Shown here piece after piece: positions 13,396-25,114 of a stretch of DNA of 64,000 bases. Origin of the DNA: Prostheceraeus crozeri. Its lineage: Eukaryota > Platyhelminthes > Polycladida > Euryleptidae. The first letter of the stretch is position 1. Every line of letters starts with the position of its first letter. The stretch is taken from the NCBI GenBank assembly GCA_907163375.1, contig CAJQUW010010463.1:1-64000 (forward strand), written 5' to 3'. Made by a program: the position numbers and the translations under genes. A model generated the notes under the pieces. It saw only the letters and a program-made list of their open reading frames with translations. It was not told the origin of the DNA and searched no databases.

Positions 13396-13700
13396 GGCTG
13401 AACACCAATCAGATCGAAGTGCTTGATTGGCCGAGTTACTCACCCGACTTGAATCCGATTGAAAATTTGTGGGCGATTATGAAGAAAAAAATATCAAAGA
13501 TTGAAATCACATCCCTCAGTCATCTTGAGGAAGTGATAAAATCTGTTTGGTGCCGTGATATCAGTGCCCAACTGTGCAAAAACCTTGTATTTTCAATGCC
13601 AAACCGTATCAAAAAAGTCTTGAAAAACAAAGGACACGCTACGAAGTATTGATTTTCCTGTATTGATGCTCCTTGATTTTCGTGTTACACATTGTTTTCT
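13396..13700 (+). mobile_element. Tc1/mariner transposase C-terminal relic
   Basis: The frame 13396-13652 reads TEWLNTNQIEVLDWP, then SYSPDLNPIENLWAIMKKK, and ends SMPNRIKKVLKNKGHATKY. SPDLNPIENLW carries the second D region and the final E of the DD34E catalytic triad of Tc1-like transposases, and the SMP.R....KG..TKY ending is the usual C-terminus. Only about 85 residues of the roughly 340-residue enzyme remain. The N-terminal helix-turn-helix and first catalytic Asp are absent. No terminal inverted repeat is visible after the stop. Identification is secure; activity is excluded. Confidence 0.92.
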
Positions 13701-16700
13701 GATATTTTGTAATGAAATAATCGATGATACATGTGCATATTTTGGTTTAATGATGATTTCCCTCTTTTTTTACAAGATAATTAAAAATTTCTTATGCCAT
13801 GGCGAATACTGTAGTTTTGATGAAAAGTTCATCTATTCATGATACAGGAATATAGGGTTAGAAAAAATTCAAATTCCTAATGCACGTAGATAAAGCGCAG
13901 GTGCGCTATTGTATCTGTGCTATACATATGGGCCAGGGTTGCACATATTCTGGTTAAATTAATGAAATTTTGGAAAACCGAGAGATAGGAGAAATTTATC
14001 GTCACAAAATCCAACAATAGATCCGACTCCGGCTGTGTATTATCCATGGATCGGCGGTAGATATTGATTGACCACTCAATGGGGGCTAAATCAATAGGCC
14101 GAAATTGTAGCGAAAATTTCGGATTTCTGCATTAAAAATCTAAGTATAATGGCTATTTTGGCTATTTGTTCATTAAGTTTGTGGCATCTATCTTTGACCA
14201 GTGATTATAGCGAAAAATTGCAAAGTGTCTTTGAAAACCGGCGACTCAGTTCTGCTCTCACCTCTTGATAACCTTTGTGGAATTATTAGCGTACTGCATC
14301 TATATTTCATTCAACCTGGATTCTTTGGGAGTAATTTTGTTTGGCAGCAATGACATTTAGCCATTGCTTTCTTTGAAGTGGGGATGTTTCACTCAAGTAG
14401 CACAGCATGTCTATTGAGTAATAATTACTTTCTTATCTACATGCATAAATCATACATGTACAGTAGCCTATATTGAAATAGTTTGTAAAGTATTAATATG
14501 CGCAGCATCTACGATTGCAAGCTATGCGCGAATGAAAACCACATGCATCATGACACACTTACGCGCAATTATTTTCCGCTTGTGAAATAAAGCAGTTGTG
14601 AGCTGTCATCAGGCAGTGTGATAGAAATGTAGACCTATTTTGCTGCAATGAAACAACAATGTTGCACACTATATTGCAAAAAAATTAAAATTGCATTTAT
14701 TTGATCAAAAAGCAGAAACAATTTTGTAGCAAAATATAATATCTACTTTGTTGAATGAAATTGCTAATTCGTAGTAAATTGACAGCTGTGTTCTGTATTC
14801 TCACTTAGACTTTCTTTAGGGTAGATGTTGAGTATATCATTTGCAAATTCAAGTTTGGTCGAAAAATTCAATCGATTTTATCTTATTTCATTTTATAAGT
14901 AAATTAATAAATTTTCAAAAATCAAAAAATGCACATGAAACAAGAAAGTATCATCTTATAAATTCTTCAATGTAATGAGTTGAGTAAATAATACAATTAA
15001 AATTATGAAAAGTACAGTTGTAAATAGATCGATGAAAAATATATCAGCAAGACTAGCAGAAAATATATTTATTAATTTATTCAGACAAATTTATATACAG
15101 CTGCGCACCCAGAAAAGCTCATAATGCAAAAAAGCTACATTGAAATCATAAGCTAAGCCTACTGGAAATTGTCATAAATTTGAAGAACTAGTAATTATCC
15201 ATCAAATTTTCTTTATACGACGCTTGAAGGTCAATAAACTTGCGTGCAGTTCCTCACAGAAGGTCCTTAGAAGCAGAATGCACGACCTCTCAGTTTTGAT
15301 TATTCATTATCATCACAAATCCATTGCTGAATGATCAGGCGTGCCGTTGGAGTGGTGGTCCCCCAATCCCAACCCAATTCTAATGTGAATTTCCATTCGG
15401 ATCCCATACCCGAGAATTCCAATTTCAAAAATGTGATGCTTCTAAAGTTATTATTTTGGTTGCCTTAAAGCAGGTGTACCTTCGCATGCACATTCAGGTA
15501 ATTATTCTTGACCTGTATTTCAGAAAGATTTGAGGCATTTTTTTGAATTGTGACATACTATGAGATGCATATCCTATTCAACATGCAGATAGGCTAAGAC
15601 AAATGCCTTTGGTTAAATTCGAAACGATATCTGTTGTAACACACATGCTTACATGTGGTTTACTTATTTGCCAACTATACGAGTTGATATTTCGTCAATC
15701 TAGTGGGAGAGAGACTATGAGACCATGACTCAGACATGTCGTAGCCTACATGCCTTCATGTTGCCATTATCTAATATTGAAGCACTAGGTTTATAGGTTC
15801 TTTTAATCTACTTCGCACGGGGGGTAGCATGTAAAAATGTGTCCATCAGAATGCTTACGTGTTTTATATTTTGCGAACTATTCCAAATTATGCAATGAAG
15901 AATTTTTCTACTATTTTTTTAATACAACTACTTATTGAGCAAGTGTGATTTCCTTAGTCTTCGGATGAGCACAGCGTTAATCCCATAAACCGCACTTTGA
16001 TATATCAAAGCAAAAACATCATGCTTTGAAAATGATGATTATGTAATTACAGAATCATCTTTTCAAATGCGTAAAAAATCTGGATGTATAATATCAAAAA
16101 CCTTATAATATTGCAACATCTTTAAAGCAAATCATCGTTCACAAGAATTTCTGCAATACCAGTTTGAGGTACTTGTTCATATGTGTAGCAAGCCTACTCG
16201 TCCACATCCTTCGTAATCGAGAATCAGAAAACGGCTGTTGTTGTGAAGAACACTGTGACGTTGTAATGCGTCACATTTGCATCTTTTTCATGACTGCGTG
16301 AAGAATAAAACAAAGGACGGCAAAGAAATCCGTGTGCGATTCACGTACAAGAAACAAACCGCAACAGAATTACGATAATAATTGATGCATGATAAACACG
16401 CTTTGATAGTGTCATCATTTCAATTGTAAACACAGAAAGCAAATTCAAAGAATATATTAATATATTTATTTAGTGACTTTATCAACCCAGGATGCTTAAC
16501 TTAACCTCTTTTAGATTATGTAGACATTGAATAACCTTAGCCTGGACTAATAGTCACATGTCTATTGTCCAAATCAGCACTATAAATTTCACGTTTTCTC
16601 ATTTGAATTTTGCTTCGTATGGATGTCTTTACACAAGTAAAACAATTATAGAAAAATTACATATAATCAACTTGGCTTCTCATTTAATTGTAAGAGATTC

Positions 16701-16774
16701 ACAATCACACATCACAAATCAGTTTGTCATCGCCGATCAGGATCGGCGCAGACCATAACGAATGTCCCACGATC
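13701..16774. other. Non-coding stretch, nothing recognised
   Basis: Three kilobases of AT-rich sequence with scattered GTAGGC/TACATGT words and no splice-bounded coding-like frame that I can support. Confidence 0.45.
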
Positions 16775-17165
16775 TTGTACTAATCTTGCCAGTATTTTCC
16801 TAGAGAGTCGCGCCATCTTGTAACTGATCGACCCAACGAGCTCTTAATTTCGCAAGGAATCCATTCGGTTACTGCTCGCGTCCATCGATTGTCTGTCCTC
16901 CGGATGAGGTGTCCGGCCCATCTCTTCTTCCACTTGTCGGCCAAGTCGACCGCATCCCCCCATCTGTGGTTGGGGTCTGTTCTTCTCGTGTTCCGCTCCA
17001 CGTTCCGGACCCGGCGGGTCATACGGCGCGCGCAAGCGCGTGAGCGATCGATCGCGCGCTGAGTGATTGCAAGTTGTTGTCGGTCAGCGTAGTCATCGTC
17101 CACGTTCGTAACCCATAGAGAATTTTCCCGCAGTAACTGCTGTTGACAAGGTTAGCTCTATGTTA
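16775..17165 (-). mobile_element. RTE-type LINE, 3' end of reverse-transcriptase ORF
   Basis: The minus-strand frame 17103-16780 reads QLAITQRAIDRS, KWKKRWAGHLIRRTDNRWT and GRSVTRWRDSLGKYW. It matches the well-known C-terminal region after the RT domain of RTE-like non-LTR elements (ITQRAM.R, W.GH..R..D.RW, GRP..RW.D). Just upstream (17104-17160) the same strand reads LVNSSYCGKILYG, the preceding conserved segment. Catalytic RT motifs and the endonuclease are missing, so it is the usual 5'-truncated insertion. The G+C content is far above the flanks. Confidence 0.88.
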
Positions 17166-18055
17166 TGGATCCCTTTATGGTTAGTGTAAACTTACTGGCT
17201 ACCTTTCTTTTACGTGCAAAACTAACCAGTTTTTGTGGTCCATTGTTAACTCTTGGCCCGGGTATTCATAGCTGTGAATACTATCAATACTATTGTATTG
17301 ATTACTCGCTTTAATTATCATTTTGATAGTATACTTTATTGGGGCTTTCGACTTATCTGGAGTTTGCAATTGACGACTTGCAGAAAACAACTTAGGTTGT
17401 TTTATAAAACGGAAAGAGCTATAAATGAATAGACTGCTGTGCATTTGAAAAACTGACTTCACCAACCCATTCTGGGGCTATGCAGAAGCTGTAAATCATT
17501 GAAACTGTCTGTCAGTACAAAGAAAGAGAAAATTAGATTGGGTTCTAAATTTCGTTTTGAAAAAGAGCAATCTTGAACTTGACAAGCTTAATTACTAAAT
17601 CCATCTCTTCAGACCAAGAAAAATATTTTTCATTATAGATGATAGATGGGGCATTTGCTTGATGAATGAATACAAACATAATGTCAAGTCATCTGCAGAT
17701 TTCAAAATTTCATGTAGACCTTCCAATGTACTTAAGAATGTGGTATCGTAAAAGCATGAAGTCATAGATATATACTGAATATATAACAACTATCGTATAT
17801 CATATTGATATTCACGCAATATTCTTCACGAATCATTTTTTCAGATTAAGCTCATTCACATTTTACCTTTCGCGGTTTTGCACGATTAATGATAATTCAG
17901 TTTTCTTCCTCCATTGTTCTTTATATCAACGGCAGTGATATTCAATCTATCTAATTCATTCAAAGGTTTGATGATAAAACCTTTCTATTAAAGTTGTAAA
18001 TCTGTCGATGCAAATTAAGATTCATGTCACTTTAGCACGGAAATTGACTGAGCAG
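17166..18055. other. Non-coding stretch, nothing recognised
   Basis: Short chance frames only. No repeat shared with the rest of the window. Confidence 0.4.
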
Positions 18056-18194
18056 TGATTAAATTCGTTGTTCTGGTGCTTATATTGGATGACACTGACA
18101 TTAATATTTATCGTAAAATTTCTATTCAACGCGTTTTCGAAATATGGCTGCTTTACTTACTACATGCTCCATCGAGCAGCTATAGTCTATGCAA
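18056..18194 (+). CDS. Candidate internal exon (helical, unidentified)
   Basis: After AG at 18054-18055, two bases complete a split codon. Then 45 codons read IKFVVLVLILDDTDINI, YRKISIQRVFEIWLLYLLH and on to SLC before a possible donor AA|GTGAAT (phase 2). The text is an amphipathic/helical run compatible with ARM/HEAT-like repeats. Its end phase fits the exon at 21585, and its start phase fits the candidate exon at 9929. The pyrimidine tract is weak, and the window overlaps a 60-residue chance frame in another register. No family is recognised. Confidence 0.33.
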
Positions 18195-18493
18195 GTGAAT
18201 GCGAGTATGTTGGCTTGAGATGTTATTTATGGATAGACAAACTTAACTGATAAAATATAAAGTTACCGAAATTCATGAAACTTGTAAAGTATCCGAAAAA
18301 AATTCGGAATTAATCACGACACAAATTCACTAACGCTCCCGCTTTTCTATCCATGTGAAGTACGAAAACTAATGACGTACAAACTCTACTAGATACTATT
18401 TTATCGGACCCTTATTCTTTGAAGATAAACAGATCCTGGAGTTTCAGATCCCTAGCATTTCATATGAAAGATATTTTTTCATTTCTGCATGCG

Positions 18494-18530
18494 TCTGTAC
18501 ACACACACACACACGCACACACGCATGTCT
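18494..18530. repeat. (CA)n microsatellite
   Basis: A short, slightly interrupted CA run followed by GCATGTCTGT. A second CA-rich tract near 35420 ends in a similar ACGCATGTCT word. Confidence 0.9.
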
Positions 18531-18886
18531 GTCAGTTGAAAATCAATAACTGCTCAATACCAAACTACCTCTGAAAAAAAGACCGTAGAGTATAATGTAA
18601 ATAGCCTATGAGATCCTTTTTAAACCGGCAACATGATGAGACAAAAATAATTGTCATGGTTGGCCTTCGACTGATAACAAAATTGACTGCACAGTGCCTA
18701 GTCTCCCAACTCTGAACCATAACATTGATTTTCATAATATATTTTTGTATAGGTTGTTTAAAGTTGCACTATTTATATGCTGCATCATAGATATAGAAAT
18801 CATAACGCAAAGGTATAGAGCTGCTTTTGACTAACTATGTATCTACCCTTTAGTCCATATCCAAATTTTAATGAACTATGAGATTC

Positions 18887-19189
18887 GCAATCAGCAAGTT
18901 AGTGAAATTTCTACGTGCATTCATTCAATATCACTTTCAACACACTGCTGGCAAATCGCCTAATTCAGTGCGCCTGCAATATTCAACAAATGCTGCTTTT
19001 TACATACGCAATGTAAATGGAATAATTGAATATTGAGTTGCATCCTAAGGTGCAAATGTAAAAAGATGTAAAAAGCAGCAATTATCAATTAATTATTGCA
19101 GACACACTGACTTTAAAGCGATTTGCAGTAGTGTGTTAAAAATGATATTCAATGAATGCCCATAGAAATTTCACTAACTTGCTAATTGC
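18887..19189. repeat. Foldback element / long hairpin (about 120-bp arms)
   Basis: The left arm begins GCAATCAGCAAGTTAGTGAA and runs to GCTGCTTTTTACAT. The right arm is its reverse complement, ending TTCACTAACTTGCTAATTGC. Arms of about 120 bp match with scattered substitutions and small gaps around a roughly 60-base spacer. The structure resembles a foldback MITE. It lies between two candidate exons (18056 and 21585), so transcription through it would form a long double-stranded stem. No target duplication could be fixed. Confidence 0.85.
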
Positions 19190-21584
19190 AAAATTTACTC
19201 AAATTTACCCGGCTATGGCTGTAACTTTAAAAAGGGAGCTGTGTCGATGTTTAGAGGTGCGAACTGGACCTGCTGTTGATTCCTGATATTGGATGAAATA
19301 GCAGCTATTCAGGTCTGTTACCATTTTCAACTGAGGATGCAACTACTTATTTAATCATTCTATTTGCGTGATGAACGGTGGCCTTCAATGCGAGAGAAGA
19401 TCCAAATATAATTCTTGCATGAAGGTAAGCCATAAGGGATCTTTCGCACTTCGAATTTCGATCTTCAATAAGGTACACGCCACAGGCATTGATATAAAAT
19501 GACATCATCAAAAGCATCTATATGTGAATTTGCGGTGCACCCTAAGATGCTCATAAGTGCTCATAAGTGCTAAGATGCACCCTAAGTATGCTCATTGAAT
19601 TTACAAATTAGTATACTACAGCACCACTACAGCACAGCATTTGCATACCTACTGCTAATTTGCACCGTAGTGGCGCAGCTATTTCGTGAGTTGCGCAAGC
19701 TAATTTAATTGGCAGTCATACTTTGGTTGAATATGTTTTATTCTTTATAATCACACAATGCGATGTCTTGAATATTCAAATCGGTTATTTTTCATGACTG
19801 ATGATTCAAATAGCAGTTGTGAAAATAAGCATTGAAATGAAATAGGCTCAAAAAGTGGCATAGAAAATTCAATACTAAATTCAAAGAATTTATTCGGAAA
19901 CATTATATTTTTAATAAAAGTTTAGTTTAAATAGTGAAATTCAACTTTTTTGAAATACACCTCTTTTGAAATGTGTGAAGCGTCATACCTTGCATTGCAA
20001 TGAAAAAAATCATATCATGTCCTAAATGCACAATCAATTGCGACATCAAAGATCATGCGATGAATGATTTCATTATCAATTGATCAATCGAGCATAGCAA
20101 TTTTTGAGTAAATTCCATGCCTTGCTCCATAGTACATCTTGTAGAGTTGTGATTTCTCTCGGCATTGGCAGATGCATTAATGAAATAAGCAGAAAATTGT
20201 CTCATCTTTAGCTAAGAAGTTTCTGTCGATGAGGTTGTGAGGATAATGTGAATTAAAGTTAAGGCTGTTCTAGCGACGGGAATAAATCCACGTGGAAAAT
20301 AGTTGAGCGGCGTTTCAATATGATTGCAGAATGCAGATATCCGTATTGCCTTCCTGCATGCCGTAGTCGGCGAAGATACATCCGGTGTTAGTCAAATTAC
20401 CTCACAGAGACAATGTGCTTAGATCCAGCACATTAGTGTTGTTAGGTTATGGAAGTGCGCAGTTTCAGTAATGACAATGTCATGGTAGTGTATGTGACAG
20501 CAAAATAGTAGTTAGTGCAAATCCTGTAAATGTTACTGTAGAGAAAATGGTGTTTTTATAAATAGGTCCCTAGATTTCTCTGTCAATTAACACACGTGTA
20601 TCTTCAGTAAGGAAATGGCAATTTAAGGATTAGAGTTGTTTTCATACAAGCTCTAATTTACACTTTTAATATCAAACTAGCACACCATGCAGCTAAGGAC
20701 ATTCATTACCTGAGAGTCATATTGAGCAAACGTGACTGCCAGCGTTCACATTATTACATCATAGCTGGTCTCTCGGGGGAATGGTGCTCAACTTTGATAC
20801 ATGCTTTTGATAAATACATGTGCAACAGGAAAATTCCACACAGGTTCATTCATTTCATTTTAGCCTTTATGAAAAGCGTCATGTGTTAAAAAATACTATT
20901 AGTCTAATGTTAATTGTCACGTATATGTGTAAATAAAAATCCTGCTAAGAGCAGGAATTATTTCTCATTGATGTATAGTTATATTTTGCATATAAATTCG
21001 GTGGTCTGGCAATTATGATCAGAGATCTCTAATGATCTATACATGGATTTATGTACAGTGAAAATAATAAATTCTAAGTGTTTAAATTAAATTAAATTAA
21101 TAAAAAATTAAATTATTCAATTAATTTTAATTAAATTCTAAGCGGCGACATTTGCTTAAGGTGACTTTTGAGAGTGACGTCTATTGGAAAGCGTGTTTAT
21201 TTGTGTTTATTGGACATCTTCGTCTTTAGATGGGATGCAAGTTAGAGACAACACAAATTGTAACTTCGGTATCAAGCTTGGATATCAGAGGATGTTGTTT
21301 AATAAAATACAAGACCTTTATGAATATCATTTTCTCGAAATCTTGACCTATTTTGAGCATGGCCATAAATGTTGCATTTCGGGTAAATAGCCAGTGGGAA
21401 GTGCGGCATTTTGTCATCAATTCAAGTGGTCAAAGGTTACACCATAGAGTAAATATGTTAAGTAGAGTGGTAGCTCCATATTTATTAAATCCCCAAAGTG
21501 TATACACCTTCGATTTTATTAAATGAGCTCAAGGGAGATACAGTCGGATTTGTTTCAAAATGTGAGATATACACATTTATGCAG
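19190..21584. other. Mostly non-coding; one coding-like patch
   Basis: At 20322-20418, after a possible acceptor ATTGCAG, a frame reads NADIRIAFLHAVVGEDTSG and ends at a stop shortly after. It looks protein-like and is G+C-richer than the flanks, but there is no good donor. Local direct repeats (CTCATAAGTG, CACCCTAAG) occur near 19535-19590. Otherwise AT-rich, with a run of AATTA words at 21080-21137. Confidence 0.35.
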
Positions 21585-21683
21585 TTTTGAAGAAATTACA
21601 ACGGAATTGACTGATCAAGATGGCAAAGCAGAAGGAATTGATATCATTTTACAGACTGTGCTTGTCATGACGGCCTTGGAGAG
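21585..21683 (+). CDS. Probable internal exon (helical, unidentified)
   Basis: The acceptor is ATTTATGCAG and the donor is GAGAG|GTAATA, flanking exactly 99 bases (phase 2 in, phase 2 out). The text FEEITTELTDQDGKAEGID then IILQTVLVMTALER is charged-to-hydrophobic helical protein. Both splice sites, phase symmetry, and absence of stops make this better than the background frames. Its entry phase fits the exon at 18056. Its exit phase does not join directly to 24650, so at least one exon between them is missing from my model. I do not recognise the family. Confidence 0.45.
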
Positions 21684-23099
21684 GTAATATTTCTTAAATT
21701 GGCAACTCGATGACCTGCTATTGCTTTCATGAATTAAGAATATGAAATTTCAGCCAAGAAAGCACAATAAGATGTCGACTTTTTCATAAAGACTTCCATT
21801 ATAAGACGGATCATATGAAATTCCCTTGATAATCAGCTTAATTTCCGCTTAGTTAGGATGATTATTAGCAAATATTCATTCCTATTGATATCCAACTTGT
21901 TGGATACTACTTACATAGAGGAGTCATCTCAGTAGTATATAAATTTTGAAAATTTTGAAAATTTTTAGAACTGCTCAAATAATTTTTTGGACCACGCGAA
22001 CGCAATCTGAAAAAAGAAGAAACTGAATCTTTTGATATAAAAATTTTCACTGTCTACAGATACTTTTTTGAGTCGACACTCTACATATACCTACTCTATG
22101 GGTTACTCTCTTTAGGATATTGTTCTTCCTCCAGTTACACAAAAACCTTAATTTAATAAATTGTAAACATGCATTAAGAATTATCATTTGAATTGATTTT
22201 AAGTGACAATTTACGCCTGTCTGTGTCATTTTCAGTGCATATTATTAGTCTAGTAATGACAGAAGCATGATTAAGTTTCCTAGGCCTACCTTACTTAATC
22301 TCATACATGTGTCTTTGCTATTACGTGACAGTACATGATTAGTGTCTAAATATACTCATCATACTTTACATAACATGCCTTAGGCCCAAAGCTCTTTCAA
22401 AATATGATGAAATTGCATCTACATTAATTGATCTTCGTATCAGTGTATTATAATGTGGATAAGTATTTCTTAGTGGGAGTAATTTTCGATAGTTAAATGT
22501 TACTGCCAGAGTAATTTTTATCAGGGCTGCACCGGGTCGCAAGATCACTTACTTCTTTACCTGACTTTTAGGTATTTTACATTTGGCTAGTCAAAGTAGC
22601 AGTTTCATACTTTACCGCAATCAAGAGTTTATCAAACATTATCAAGCAAAAAATTAAGCGCAATCAAGTCGGAGAAGGATGAGTGACGTAGTATCTGCCA
22701 GAATGCTATGGAAATCAAATTCTCATATTAATAGTTTTCTCCTTTATATTGTAAGACAGAGAAATGTGCAGAATGTCATAGCTGATCTTGAGGTTATGTA
22801 TGAACTCAGATGTTTCATTTCACTGTTATTTCTATATTGTTCTTGCATTCATGTATTAATGTTTTTATGATAGATGTGAAAGAAATGCATGTAGGTAATA
22901 CTAATACTTTGACAGAAGGAGTTTTCTTAATACCAGTTGTCATGGAGAACTCCATGTATGATCAATTATTTGTTGGAATTCCAATGAGAAAATTATGATG
23001 TGATATTGATTAGTGATATTGATATGATTATGATGAGTATGATATGATATTACATTTCAAGCAAAGTTCTAAATTTATGAATCCTGCATAAAAAAGACA
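21684..23099. other. Presumed intron, no certain exon
   Basis: Two weak possibilities for a linking exon were seen. 22027-22110 is a frame after TCTACAG. 22668-22742 is a frame ending TTTATATT before GTAAGA, in phase 0. Neither has both a good acceptor and a good donor. Confidence 0.3.
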
Positions 23100-23345
23100 A
23101 AAAGATTTCTCTGTCGCCAAAATTTTAGGTTGACGACAGTGTCAACATTTCGGAGATAGATTTGGAACTGGTTAGTTGTTAGGATCAAGCCTGAAGAAGG
23201 TGTGTGATAGAAAAGATATCTTTCGGAAATTTACAATGACTGAGATAAATAAGCGCTAAATCAAACTGCCGCTCTAAGAAGGTACGCCTGGTTGGATTTG
23301 AACTCACAACCATCTAAGTTATCTATTAACCAACTCAGTGGATAT
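23100..23345 (-). mobile_element. tRNA-derived SINE, diverged copy
   Basis: On the minus strand a tRNA-like head (23345 down to about 23286) has a degenerate A box (CACTGAGTTGG) and B box (AGTTCAAATCC). The adjoining body (about 23233-23285) aligns with the copy at 39583-39704. Further body sequence contains CCTTCTTCAGGC, a word common in retroposon tails. The pol III boxes are decayed, so this is an old copy. The boundary at the 23100 end is an estimate. Confidence 0.6.
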
Positions 23346-23934
23346 CAATTGACTGGATCAATTAGATTTTTTGTAAAAGTTAGATTTTCGAAAATTGTCT
23401 GCCTGTAAGTTTATTGCGATGTCATTCAGCAGCTAGTTTTGCATTATGTCGCTCCATATCTGATCACGGCGCGTCACTCGTGTGTGCCTAGATGCTGCTG
23501 TTGTTTGTAACCAGTCTGATTTTCACCTGTTGAAGGACATTGTGCAAAAGCTTATGAGCTGATAAATTTATATTCGAGCCCACCAACGTGTCTCCTTGCA
23601 CACACATCGGCATGTAAACTGGCTCGATGACTCCTCCATTGAATGATACACTCAATTTACATAGACTTGGCAGTTCACTTCATCGACAGGACATTTCATC
23701 GACAAGTGGATGATATTTGCTCAAGAGTATCATGCATCCATAGATAGCCAAAGACATAAATTAGATCAATTATTCATAGACATCAAGCTATGATGTCTTT
23801 GAGCTTTATCAGGGACTCCGATGTCGTCTGATCCTGGACATAGGCATTGATGAAAGGACCTGTCGATGAAATAACCCTAGCGATGAAGTGAACCACAATC
23901 ACACATATTTGAATATATTTAAAGATCAGTATTT

Positions 23935-24045
23935 AGTTGATTATTATTATAAAATAATTATTTTTTATATTTAATTAATATAGTTAATTTGATTAATTAA
24001 TTTTTAATAATTTAATTAATAAATAATTAGTATTATAAAATCATT
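23935..24045. repeat. AT-only low-complexity tract
   Basis: About 110 bases almost entirely A and T, built from TTAATTAA/TAATTATT words, without other signals. Confidence 0.85.
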
Positions 24046-24649
24046 ATTAAGTTGCAATCAGCGCGGCTTAAGTATCCCAATGCAATCAAACATGCCTCCG
24101 ACATTGTCTTGAGACAAAAAAATACTTTTACTACTTCTATTTACGCTATAGTAACAAGATGACAGAATTGGAGACCGATTAGGAACGATTGATTTATATA
24201 GAATCATCGAAATCTGTGGGAGGGGCTCCGGGACTCCCAGAGTTTTCAATGTCCAAATTCGCTCGGGTAAAATGGGGTTGAGAAAAGCACAGATGGAAAA
24301 TTCGATGAAATTCAAAATATTTAATTATTAGCTCTTAAAATGCGCAAAAATGAAATCAACACAAATCAATTATAAATTGAATGCTTGAAGTTGAACACAA
24401 AATTTCCTCGAAACATGGAAAATTTCAAATATTGCATATATTTTATTTCTTATTTTATTTAAAAGACAAGTGAGCAGCTAAAACTTCCCTTTTGTGTCAT
24501 GTTGCATAGCAGTATAATTTGTGCTATTAATCGTACCATCAAAATTATGGCGCGATTGGAGATTTCATTGAGGTTCGATTAATCGTGAAAAGCACTGAAA
24601 GTAGAGAAGCAATCATTTTCTTGTTGTTGAAAGTTTTCTTAATTTTCAG

Positions 24650-25114
24650 GTATTGGACGAGATTGTGGCTCTAAAACTGAAATCGAAAGTTGTGGAAAGT
24701 TCATGCATCGTCGAAGAATTGGAAAGTGATGACGAGAGTGCACGTTTCAATGAGCCAAATTCCACAACAAATTCTGTAGAAGAGAAGACTCGAAGACGAG
24801 CTGCTCAGGCGTGGCAGATTATACGCACCAGATTGAACGAAATCAAGCAACAGAGGGCAGAAAATTCGGCGGTTAAGGGTTGGAATATGTTCGCAAAACA
24901 TGCCAGGGCTATGTCAGATTTGGAAAAAGCCAGGGAAGATTTGTATTTGCGCTATGGTGTTTATGGGCCCTCAGAATTTATGCAGAACATTACCACATTG
25001 CCCAGTGGAAAACAAATTTCTGTTGTGGCCAAATCAAGGTCATCGACTCCATGTGTTTCCCGTCCTTCATCCCGAACCAAACGATCTCGGCGTGTCAATA
25101 CCGCGAAATTTTGA
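24650..25114 (+). CDS. Probable terminal coding exon of an unidentified gene
   Basis: A strong acceptor (TTTCTTAATTTTCAG) opens a 154-codon frame ending in TGA at 25112-25114. This is the longest convincingly coding stretch outside transposons. In order it has a leucine/lysine helix (VLDEIVALKLKSKVVES), an acidic segment (EELESDDESARF), and a long charged helix with KTRRRAAQAWQIIRTRLNEI and KGWNMFAKHARAMSDLEKAR. DLYLRYGVYGPSEF follows, and the tail is basic and Ser-rich (SRSSTPCVSRPSSRTKRSRR) like a disordered or nuclear-localising end. No signal peptide or membrane segment is seen. The first base is in phase 0 if GTA is the first codon. I do not recognise the family; upstream exons probably lie at 21585 and earlier. 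Other frames open over the same bases are shadows. Confidence 0.6.
   Translation, partial: VLDEIVALKLKSKVVESSCIVEELESDDESARFNEPNSTTNSVEEKTRRRAAQAWQIIRTRLNEIKQQRAENSAVKGWNMFAKHARAMSDLEKAREDLYLRYGVYGPSEFMQNITTLPSGKQISVVAKSRSSTPCVSRPSSRTKRSRRVNTAKF

Noticed and set aside
22027-22742. Missing linking exon of the gene ending at 25114
   Set aside because: Two frames have suitable phases, but each lacks either a credible acceptor or a credible donor.
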